Of a stretch of 64,000 nucleotides of DNA, positions 35,798 through 46,195 are shown piece after piece (positions within the stretch are counted from its first letter, which is position 1; the number at the start of each line of letters is the position of its first letter). The DNA is taken from positions 426,936 to 490,935 of the forward strand of contig WIDE01000015.1 in assembly GCA_015039315.1 (NCBI GenBank). Direction: 5' to 3'. The notes below the pieces were generated by a model. The model saw only the letters and a program-made list of their open reading frames with translations, was not told the DNA's origin and did no database searches. A program made the translations under genes and the position numbers. This DNA comes from Clavulina sp. PMI_390. Its lineage: Eukaryota; Basidiomycota; Agaricomycetes; Cantharellales; Hydnaceae.

Positions 35798-38294
35798 TTA
35801 AGCCAGCCCACCAAAGGCAATGAGCTTGGTCTCCTGATACTCCTCAATTCCATGGGGACCACCCTCGCGGCCCAGGCCAGATTCCTAATACGAAGATACG
35901 TGTTAGCCTTGTTGGTGGTAGATGGAGCAGAGACAGGGGCTGAAGCGAATCAAGACTTGGACGTGCCTTGACTCCACCAAACGGAATGACAGCCTGGCTA
36001 ATGAGGCCAGTATTAGTACCGATCATGCCCACTTCCAATGCCTCAGCGACCCTCCACACTCTCCCAACATCTCGTGAGTAGAAGTAGCCCGCCAAACCGA
36101 CTTCGGTATCATTTGCCATGCGGATCACCTCTTCCTCAGTTTCGAACTTGACTAAACCAGCCAGAGGCCCGAAGGTCTCATCCTTGCACAGCATTGAATC
36201 AGGATGGACGTCGGCAAGGACGGTAGGGAGGTAGAAGTTTGATGATGCAATACCCTTGCCGTTGGGGGAGGCTGGCTTTCCGCCAACAAGGACTTGAGCG
36301 CCACGAGAGATGGCATCCTGAACGTGAGCATCGACCTTAGAGATAGCTTTCCCGTGGATAAGCGGGCCCATAGTCCTGTTTTAGCCCGTCACGTTTCGTT
36401 AGTCTGTTGTATGCAGTTCCCATCCTCTATAAACAAGCTCATAGACAACTTACACATCCTTGTCCAACCCGTTGCCAAGCCTGAATTTGTCGACCCGGTC
36501 AGCCAGCTTGCTTGCGAAGTCTGCATACACGCTGGACTGAACATAAAGCCTGTTGGCGCACACGCATGTCTGTCCGGCCTGTCGGAACTTGGAGGCCATG
36601 GCGCCATCAACAGCTGCATCGATGTCGGCGTCGTCAAATACAATGAAGGGAGCGTTGCCTCCTGCCTCAATTGAAACCCTGTATCATGACACAATTGCCT
36701 CATTAGAAACTTCACGGTACATTATGGTGAGAACTCACTTCTTGAGCGTCCCAGCAGCTTGCCCGGCGATCAATTTCCCGATAGGCGTGGAGCCAGTGAA
36801 CGAAACTTTCTTGACGATGGGGTTCTCACAAAGCTCTTTCCCAACTTCTTTCAGGTTTTTATCCGTAGTCACGATGTTAAACACGCCTTCGGGAAGACCA
36901 GCACGGGCAGCAAGCTGTGATGATAAATCGAGACACTTGAGCCGACAGCTTGGTTTGAAAACGTATCCGACTAACCTCTGCTAAAGCAATTGCGCTGAAG
37001 GGAGTTTCCGCTGGGGGCTAGATTGGTCAAGCGATCAGCAAACGCCGACTTTCGTTTGCAAAGACAAGGGTACCTTGACGACAATTGTGCATCCAGCAGC
37101 AAGAGCAGGTCCGATCTTCCTCGCCAACATGGCCGACGCTGTCAGCAGGGTCTGCAATTAGCCGAGGGGCGTAGCTGAGATTCCAGAAAAGGCACTTACG
37201 GAAGTTCCATGGAGTAAGAATGGAGCTACCGGGCGTTCAGTAGCTCAGCATGTATCCAATAACGTGTGATCTACTGCAGGACTCACCAAACACCAACAGG
37301 TTGCTTGATAACTACATTCCGGAGGCCGGGCATTGCTGAAGGGATGTTCTCGCCGTAGGAGCGAACGGCCTCCTCAGCTAAATATATCGCACATGGGAAT
37401 TAAGAAATTTTCAAACCGTGGTGAGCGACAGGAACCCACCGAACCACTGTAGGATATGATATTACATCAGTACAGGCTTTTTAGTCCATGCCACACAACG
37501 CACCTCGAAGTATGAAGCACTGTAAGTAGCCTCGCCCTAGCAGGAGAGGGAGGTTTAGTAGGGATGAGATACAACTGCAAAAAACACCGACCTTAGCTTC
37601 AGCCAATGTTTTACCGTTTTCGATAGTCTAACTCGTCATTTTGTCAGCTACCACGGGTAATAGAGAATGTTCGAGGAGCACCAGCCGCACTCACGATTAT
37701 CCTTGCAAGATCGTCAGAATTCTCCATCATGAGGTCATAGAGTTTGCGCAAGATATCATGTCTCGACTAGAACCATCATTAGTACGCGGAAGTTTAGGAG
37801 TTTGAGAAGTGAGACCAGGAGACATTACCTTCGCAGTGGTCTTGGACCAGGTCTTGAAAGCATGCGAGGCAACTTCAACAGCTTCTTTTGCATCTGCAAC
37901 CCCCATATCAGGGACAGTACCCAGGAAATCATCGTTTGCAGGGTCTTAAACATTATGGACGATGAGATAAAAATAGGTGAGGTCGATTCGAACAATGACT
38001 GGGTGGGAGTGAGTAACATGACGCACTCGTTACTCGAAACGTTGCGCCGTCCTTGGCATGGACCCACTTGCCACCAACGAACGACTGGTGCCGAATCAGG
38101 CCGCTATCTTTGAGGGCGAACTATATAAAAGAGATTCAACTTGTGCATGAGCTCCAACAAAGACAGGTGGGAGAGAATGATCGCCCGAAGCTCACAGAGA
38201 CAGCAGACGATGCGAATCGGAGCCCAACTACGGGCGACATGACACGAAAGGCATTTCTTGAGACAGCCTGCATTTGCACTCGGAGCATGCCCAT
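35798..38294 (-). CDS. Succinate-semialdehyde dehydrogenase (NAD(P)+), mitochondrial
   Basis: About a dozen exons. Exon 1 (from ATG 38294, or 38288) encodes [18 protein letters not shown], a basic amphipathic leader typical of mitochondrial import. Then come [62 protein letters not shown] (general-base Glu) and [13 protein letters not shown] (catalytic Cys). [14 protein letters not shown] at the end is the succinate-semialdehyde dehydrogenase form of the family. It oxidises succinate semialdehyde to succinate, the last step of the GABA shunt. The last intron (35885-35966) starts with GC rather than GT. The gene lies head-to-head with the Yih1 gene. Confidence 0.9.
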
Positions 38295-38416
38295 TTCGGC
38301 CGAGTTGTAGCAATTCCCCAAAAAGGCGGTGGGTGAACTGATGTGCACAAACTTGTTTGCGCCGGGAGGCCCATTCCCCGGGTCCGAGCGTGCTCATTCT
38401 CTCACCCAGGCATCTA
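38295..38416. promoter_or_regulatory. Compact bidirectional promoter SSADH / Yih1
   Basis: Only 122 bp lie between the start codons of two genes reading in opposite directions, so both leaders and both core promoters must fit here or overlap. Confidence 0.6.
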
Positions 38417-39992
38417 ATGAGCAGTGAAGCACTAGACGAGGATGCAAAAGTCCAAAGGCTAATTGAGAGCCTAGAGAATGGTGATAGATTCGACGTGTCA
38501 GCGGAGATCCAGGGTGCGCTGTCTTTGATGTCTTGATCCGCCCATTCTCCCAGTTGATTGAACGAACTTGCTACGTGTGGCTCTAGCTCTGCAATCGATC
38601 TATGGTGATACTTCCATAAAGATTCACGAATCGTCTCCTCGATCGGCCTCTCCTCCTGTCTCTTCTTCTCCGTCTATTTCAACAACGATCCGTTATGATG
38701 TTTCTACATCGTAAGAGCTAGCGTACGCCTACTGTTCCTCAGCTATAGGCGACTAACTCTAAGCTCCACTGGAACTCTATATTCATAACCCCTCACCTTG
38801 ACCATAAGCCTGGAAGCCCCATTCGAGGACATCACCTTCACTCTCTGCGCATCTATCCCGCCATCCTACCCTACTTTCTCATCAGGCCCCCCACAGCTCC
38901 AGTTACTCTCGCGGTACATTGGAGCATTCGGTGTCGACGCTGATATATTTGGGGCCGTGATGCGAACATTTATTTCGAGAAATCCTGCACGCGGCGGTGT
39001 TCCCCTCTGGAACCCCCCACAAGATGATGGGGACGGCGACGATAATGGAGAGCCTAGTGCTGGCGGCGAAGTAGTCATATTTGATGGAGTAGAGAGCATC
39101 AGGGCGCTCTTGACCAAATGGTACAGTGAGAAAGCCAGCGAGTCTGCTGCTGCTGAACTCGCTCGAGCGGACAATGAAATGCTGGTTCAAGCCCAGCATG
39201 CTTCTTCGTCACGGAAAGACAACGATAGGCGAGCCGAAGCACAACCGAAGGCCCCTGTTGGGATGCCTGAGGGCGTCGAGCTTTTCGAAGGTCCACCAAT
39301 CCAAGACCGGGGCTCAGCATTCGTTGCCAGAGTATGTCGAATTTCTGACCCATCTCAAGTGAGTAAAACCTTAAACTTCCTTGTCGTGGAGTCAAACAAT
39401 CGTTGTTGACGAGCTGAACGTTATTGCCGTCTTTTTGGGGATTTCTTATAGGTTCCACAGATCATTGAGTATCTGAGGGAAAATCGGCATATCGCTCGAG
39501 CAGCCCATCCTACGATTAATGCTTGGAGGTGCACAGTCAACGGTACTATGCACAACGATAACGATGATGATGGGGAGAGCGCAGCGGGCAGTCGGTTAGC
39601 TCATTTGCTGCAAATACTGGTGAGCCTTTTCAATGCACATATAATGAGGCCTACGTGGATACTCGTGAGATCCCATTGATTGATCATGAGGCTTTGTCAC
39701 TACTATATTCGTGCAGGAACTGGATCACGTTCTTGTAGTTGTGACTAGATATTTTGGGGGAATCCATCTGGGGCCCGATCGGTAAGCCCATCCTTGACAC
39801 CCTTTTCATATCACAATAATTTCCCTAACGCTTCATAATATATTTACTCAACAATATGACCCTAGATTCAAGCATATCAATCAATGTGCTCGAGATGCAC
39901 TTGAGCTTGCGGGGTTCCTCAACGTAGATGAGAGACAGGGGTCATCGGCGGCATCGCGGAAGTCTGGGAAGAAGGCCTCAACAAAGAAGTAG
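38417..39992 (+). CDS. Yih1/IMPACT protein (RWD domain plus UPF0029 domain)
   Basis: The RWD domain begins EIQALQSIYGDTSIKIHESS and continues YDVSTSLEAPFEDITF, CASIPPSYP and PPQLQLLSRYI. The exon junctions were fixed by this match; one intron runs 38711-38806. A charged linker follows, then the IMPACT domain: GPPIQDRGSAFVARVCRISD, ENRHIARAAHPTINAWRC, DDDGESAAGSRLAHLLQIL and VVVTRYFGGIHLGPDRFKHI. In yeast, Yih1 competes with Gcn2 for Gcn1 and so restrains the eIF2alpha kinase response to amino-acid shortage. The C-terminus is basic (GKKASTKK). A second, shorter IMPACT gene lies at 59623-60424. Confidence 0.92.
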
Positions 39993-40212
39993 CGACGCTG
40001 CTCTATCGATTTCATCAAACGAATGTATCTCGCTAAGACATGATTGGATATCTTCTCGGAATTGTGGATAGGATATTGTTTGTGTCTGTTGTCCGCTTAG
40101 CAGTTCACATCGCTTGTGTTGCTCAAGCAGCAGCACGTTTCTTCACACAACCACCTTACCCCCTCTGAACTTTTACGTTTATTTGGGAGAGTAGGACGCA
40201 TCGTGCTGCACG

Positions 40213-42866
40213 ATGAGCCATCGGCCGATGTACGGGAATGAGATCCCGCAATATGTGGGGGAGAATGGAGAGGTTGCAGAGCTCCAGGACGGCGAAGAAG
40301 ACGAGGCGATGGAAGAAGCCATGGACGATCAGGGATACGGTAAGTTCCATCGCTGCATTACATTCTCTCCTCCAGTATGCCCTTGTGCTCTTCGTGAGCT
40401 CGTTTCTGCTCCGATCTGTCGTGAGTGTGTTAGGCCTCACCGCGACCTCGCGGCGCATCCAGCCAGGGTGTAGTCTCGACCTTTTCGGCCGTTATTATCT
40501 ATCTTCCATCCATCTTATACCCCTCCTCCCTTTTTGGCGCGCTTATGCTTATTCCATGTCTTTCTCGATGAAATCACCTGTGACGCGAACATCAACTCCT
40601 TTGACGGAACTCACATTCGACGGACTTTCCTCGTCATCTCCATCGACCATCACGTCTCCATCTGCTTCGAATACTCTAACGCTTGACCCCACGTCACCAC
40701 TTTCTCCTATTCCGGGCATCCTACCCAATGACGATGCCTTGCGCGTGCATGTCAACAATCTCACTCACCTTGCACCATTTCACCTGGATATACCTCTCCC
40801 TGCCATCTCGAATCTGCACTTCCCGAACCTTCTGGACTTTTCGAACCTTCCATCGTACCATGAACCATCCTCACTAGCCTCGTCAACACCAACCTCATCC
40901 TCTACATGGATATCCTGGTTTTGTTCTCTTCCTGGACACGAGTACTTTTGCGAAGTCACAGAGGATTTTATTGAAGATGACTTCAATCTGACGGGCTTGA
41001 ATTCGCTCGTACCGTTTTGGAAAGAGGCAATGGAGATTGTGCTGGACGTGGAGCCTGGTACGTAGTTTGGCCCATCTCATCCATCTGCCAATGCTAGCGT
41101 GGCTTTGGAGGTAATTGTCGAATGAAAGCTAATCTGTTCTTTTTTCACACCTAATCTACCGTGGATACGTGATTATGCACGGTGTATGCAGAGGACGCGT
41201 TGAAAATTCCCGACATGGCGATCGTGGAATCTTCCGCAGAGCTACTGTACGGCCTCGTCCATCAACGATACATTCTCACACGGCCTGGCCTCCAAGCAAT
41301 GGTTTGTTCCTTTTCGTTTGCTGTGTCGTGGTTCGTCATCCACTGACGACCGTCGCGTGCTTGGCTCTTGGCGCTCGCTTCCTTCTATATGCTTGGGCTG
41401 TGGACTTTACAAATTGGTCGACCTGCAGATCGAAAAATATGAGAATGGTTCGTTCGGAGCATGTCCACGAGTGTACTGCCAGTCATGCCATGTTGCTCCT
41501 TGTGGCCGATCTGATCTGCCTGGGATGGACACGGTCAAGCTCTACTGCCCAAATTGTAATGACATTTATACCCCACCCTCCAGTCGATACCAGTCGGTTG
41601 ACGGTACGTGAACTTCCGAGCATTCCTTCTCCATCTTTTCTTGACATTGTCAAAATCAACCAACTGATGGAATCTCCTTTGATGCCTTTTTTGTACTGAT
41701 CAACAGGTGCATTCTTCGGCACGACATTCGCCCCTCTCCTATTCCAATCATTCCGTGAACTCGCCCCCGCGCCTTTCTGCCCTCCTATTCCACAGCAATT
41801 GATCGACGCCCACGCCGAAGCCATGCGTGCTCAAGCACTGGCCCAAGCGGAAGCTCGTGCCGTCGCGCAGTCTGCTTCGTCCTCGCTTTACGCCGAGTAT
41901 GAACGCAATAACCCTGGCGCGCACCTGCCCCCACCTCAATCGGCGACGGGAGTATCGCGCTCAGGGGCGACAACGCCGGACTACACGCTCGCTGAGGCAG
42001 CTGCCCAAGCATTCGAGAACCCACACCCACATGGAGGCAAGAAGAGGCCGTCCGAGCGCGTGTACGAGGCGCGCCTGTTTGGCTTCCGCGTCAATGAGCG
42101 TGCGCGAAGTGGGCCTCGGATGAAGTGGTTGCGAATGCGGCCCGAGACGATCGAGGAGCTGGACCATGTGGACTGGAGAGGCGCGTGGAAACCTGGGTTT
42201 GGTGGTGATGGACTCGATGGTGAGGGGGAGTTTGAAGATGATTTTGATGCGGATGGGGAGGATGATGAGGAAGGAGGTGAGGGTGGGAATGGGAATGGTG
42301 CAAGGAGAGGAGGGAGGAGGAGGTTTGAGAATTTCGATGATGATTTACCTGATGGGGAGCAAGAGGAGGAGGAGGAAGAAGAGGAAGAGGAAGGTGCTGG
42401 TGCTGGTGGTGCCGGTGTAGCTGGCAAGCGTCGTGCTGCTGGTCCCCGTCCATCTGCTTTCTCCGCCCTTGCTCTCATGACCTCGTCGGCATCTGCTTCA
42501 GAGGCAAATTCACCTGCTGTGCAGTTCACGAGGAGGACGGGCAAGGGCCGGGAGCTCATTGCCCCGATCTCAGAACCCTACGCGCCTGACGAGGAGGATG
42601 AGGAGGCCAGCCCCGATCTCAGACGCTCCGCTCAGGATGACGTCTCGGAAGAGTACGACTCAGAGTCGGTCGACTCTGCATCGAGCAGTGATGCACTCGT
42701 TACTCCCGACGACCGCGAGCGTAGCACTGCTCTGGTCGTGTCAACAAAGAAGACTCAGACTGTCACTCTCTCGCTTGGTGATGCGAACACCAAGATGCCT
42801 CTGTCGCAGATGTCATCCACGCTCGCGCTGGTCCGCGTTCCATCTGCATCAAGGCTCGTGTTGTAG
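40213..42866 (+). CDS. Casein kinase 2 regulatory (beta) subunit, enlarged
   Basis: Five exons (40213-40339, 40467-41057, 41192-41301, 41429-41603, 41707-42866); phases close, 720 residues. The CK2 beta core is clear: [56 protein letters not shown], and the zinc finger CPRVYC..CPNC that drives dimerisation, then [16 protein letters not shown]. It is the regulatory subunit of the CK2 holoenzyme in nucleus and cytosol. The usual length is 210-280 residues. Here about 165 low-complexity residues precede the core. A C-terminal tail of over 270 residues holds long Glu/Asp runs (12 acidic residues in a row near 42355-42395). The first intron's acceptor is the least certain part. Confidence 0.87.
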
Positions 42867-43770
42867 ACATTGTCTGTAGTCTGTCTGTCTCAGCAGAGTT
42901 GGCCAGACTCCCCACGTGTTTCTTTTTTTCTTTCCCCATCATACATCTGTCTCATTAGTTCTCGTACATCTATCTCCCTCCCCCACTTGTGGTATTTACT
43001 TATCTATTTCTTTCTCTCTCTCTCTCTCTCTCTTTTCTTGGCATTTTTGTGGGGTGTGTGTACGTCTCTTGGAAAATCCTGTGGCCACCTGGCGGATTCA
43101 TTTGTGAGTCAATCGCTGGGCTTCCCTTCCTTCGATCTGCTGCCGTACAAGCGCCTCGTCTCGTTACAAGCCTAATTTGTGCTCCTTGGTAAAGGCATGA
43201 TAGCTTAGCGCTTCCCATCGGGTACCTTTTGCGCAATAATATTGGGTGGGGCCTCTTCCCCAAGGCACACTGCATCTCCCACAGGCGGTGTATCAGTGTC
43301 ACGCTCCGAGGCGGATCCGGTCACGCACCACACACCCCCTCGGCCAGCGACCCCGCCGTCCCCGTAGTGACTAGCGCTTTACGAAACAAAGAGAAAAAGG
43401 CTTTGACTAGCGCTTTACGAAACAAAGAGAAAAAGGCTTTTATTCTTACTTGTTGTACTGCCAAGGAGTGAAGACGTTTCCACTGATTTTTGAATCTCAT
43501 CATGGGTTGTTCTCGGTGCGTTGCGTTCCAATCATATATGTTCCACAACTAGTTACCGTGCGGCGGGCGGACGTGCGGGTGGTCAGGCGGACTCGTGTGC
43601 GACAACATCAGGGGCTCATAACTGACTAGTTTATTCTCTCTCTCTCTCTCCTGTTTCTTGCTATCTCGTTCTGCTCTGTACCACCATTATACCCCTCCCT
43701 CCCCACTTCTGCTGCTGGCCACCATCGGATTAATTGGGGCACCACCTGCGATTCCCCCTGACTTTGGCCC
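42867..43770. other. Intergenic region with microsatellites and a 36-bp tandem repeat
   Basis: CT microsatellites lie at about 43012-43034 and 43634-43650, and an exact 36-bp tandem duplication at 43369-43440. The rest is probably the CK2 beta 3' UTR and the promoter of the next gene. Confidence 0.6.
43369..43440. repeat. 36-bp direct tandem duplication
   Basis: Two identical 36-bp units stand side by side (43369-43404 and 43405-43440), each starting GACTAGCGCTTTACGAAACA. They are perfect copies, so the event is recent or maintained. No gene overlaps them. Confidence 0.95.
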
Positions 43771-45485
43771 ATGATCTCTCGCCTGCGGTTGCCCACGATG
43801 CACCGCCTGAAACAACCTCTGCCATCCTCTGCCACATCCTGGTTGACCATGCTTCGTGTCCCCAGAACACTCATCCTTCCCCTCATTACCCTCAACGCCC
43901 TCTTTAATATCTACGCCCTCTATCGGATCCTCGACTCGTGGAGAGGCCTCAACAACAACGCAGAGTCCGAATGGTGCGTTGCCTTTTTCCATCGCGATAT
44001 ATCAAGCTGTTCCATCTGAACACGAACTGACTATCTTCCCTGTCATCCCTTGTCCCTTTTGCGCGTGCCGATGTTGATGATGTGGACACCACTGACTGTT
44101 CCGTGGTTTTTGGTCGCACGGCCCGGATGTGTGTGTTGCAATCAATCTTACACCCTCGCTCTTCCGCCTCCGTCCTCGGTGTCTCTCGCGGTCTACAGGG
44201 AGGGTGGCGGCCATGGCCAGCAACTTGCTAGGAGTCTCGTAAGTGTCTCTTGACAGACTTTCGTCATCATCGTGGCAGCGCGAAACTCATGCCAAGATCG
44301 ATCCGCCCCCCGTCCTGCGCCACCCCCAATGACGCTCATCATCTCTCTAGGCTGCCATCTTCATCGCGTATATCGTACTCGCCTCCACAGCCGCCATCAT
44401 TGGGTTTCACGGCGTATACAAGGTAACGTTCTTCCGAATCTAGGCCCAGCTCCCGATCGCTAACGGGGTATCTGTTGTACCCCTTGCCGCCCATCTTCAC
44501 CGCGCGCCCATCCATTATTCATTCCCATGGACAACAGCGTCTGGTTGCCTCGGTCCGACTATACCTCCAATTCTCCTTTGTTGATGCCGTCGTGTATCTC
44601 ATCTCCATGATCTCTATCATCCTGAGCGTCTACGGCGCACACGATTGGCAAGACGGCCTCTGCGAGGAACTCTCCATCCACGCAGACCTCTTGCGCGCCC
44701 TGCGCACGGGCGGCTTTGACATTGAGCATTGCGAAAAGTGGGCAGAGAAGCTGCTCATGGGCGGCATGACTCTGCTTGGCTTGGGCTTGGTACTCAAGGT
44801 GAGAATCTCTTCGATGGCATGCTCCATCAAAGAATTTTTTCTGGGGTTGCTTCTTCCTCCCTCTATCCCCTACACGTTGTTTCTGACACCCATTGTCACT
44901 CTCCTTTTTGATTAGATTCAATTCACCCTTGCCATCGCATCCTACTATACGTCTCTAGCCAAGGCTTCTGGGCAACCCTTTTCTACCACCTCATTGTTCG
45001 CCTCCACTCTCTCTTCACAATCCTCATCAGCACGCGTACCACCAACGCGCAAGCTCTCCAAGTCCTCTCGGCGCTCCAGCTCACATACGCACATCCTCCT
45101 CACGCAGCCCACCTCGCACTCGCGATCCCCACCAACGTCCCCCACGCGCGTCTCCCTATCATCGGGTGGTAGTGGAGGTAGTGGCTTACCACCTTATTCA
45201 GACGACGTTGTGTCTATCACTGTGACAAGCCCGACGAGTCCGCCAGGCACGACGGCTGCGCTTGCGGCCATGTCACCCACGATGGGCCCCGAGGCTGCGC
45301 AAGCTGTGGCGGAGCTCATTGGCCGCAGCACCGCTGCGAGCACGACGTCGGGTGGTGGGAAAGGGAGGGCGAGAGCTGGGTCAGCTGCGTATGGCTATGA
45401 GTATGGCCGTACGATCCCGTACGCGAGTGATAGAGAACTGCCAGAAGAGGATGAGTATGAGTATGACTCGAAGAGGAGGGCGTGA
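43771..45485 (+). CDS. Four-helix membrane protein with disordered tail, function unknown
   Basis: Five exons (43771-43973, 44199-44238, 44351-44422, 44538-44798, 44916-45485), 381 residues. Four hydrophobic segments are visible: TLILPLITLNALFNIYALY; AAIFIAYIVLASTAAIIGF; FSFVDAVVYLISMISIILSV; and LLMGGMTLLGLGLVLKIQFT with the following LAIASYY. Between helices 3 and 4 is a loop with two Cys (LCEELSIHADLL..EHCEKWAEK). After the last helix comes a Ser/Pro/Thr-rich cytosolic-type tail ending EDEYEYDSKRRA. I do not recognise the family; the helix pattern is tetraspan-like but lacks a CCG tetraspanin signature. Confidence 0.78.
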
Positions 45486-46195
45486 GTCTTGTGTGTGTGT
45501 CTGTCGTATCGATGCTAGTGGTAGACAGCGTATATGGATGGGCGTGAGGGTATCATCCTTCACTCGTCCATTGTATAATGGTTTCCTCCTTTCTATTCTT
45601 GTCTTTTTTCACTGTTGTCTCCTCCCGGTCCCTCTTTTTTTCCTCTTCCTTATTCCTTCCATCGCCTTCCCTGATCAGCCCATGAGCAGAGCGGCATCCC
45701 TCCAAACCATCTCATCGCATTATCTTTTCTTCCTCGCATCTCCATCTCCAATTTCTTGTAATGTTTCTCGTGATCTTTTTCTGTCCACTGGTTTGGATAT
45801 GTGTACTTGGTACTTAACACACATACATACTCTGTAGCATGTAAATGAATAGGTGACCTCACCCACGTTGGGAACAACGAAGAGAAGAGAGCATGGCACC
45901 AAAAACAGCCAAGGATAAATTCGAAGAATGAGAAAAAAAGCAAAAGGATAAGTTAAGATAGTCAAACAACAAGAACAAGCGCAGCTGTCTAATGAATGAA
46001 TGAATGAAAATAACAACAGTGAAGAAGTACTATGAATTAAAGCACTAAACTGGGCAGCCCAAGATTGCGAGAAAATGCGTAGGGGTTGGGGGGCGTGAGG
46101 TAGCAGCGGGGTCTCTGCTAAGGATAACGAAAAGAACAGGAAGGAAGGACATGGGGTGAAGGGAAATCAGGATCCATCCATGATCCTCTCATTGG
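45486..46195. other. Convergent intergenic region
   Basis: 3' flanks of the membrane protein gene and of PSY2. An AATG microsatellite of about four units lies at 45991-46006. No gene was recognised. Confidence 0.5.

Noticed and set aside
41981..42559. Minus-strand Ser/Pro-rich open frame.
   Set aside because: It is the complement of the acidic CK2 beta tail; GAG/GAA runs read as CTC/TTC on the other strand.
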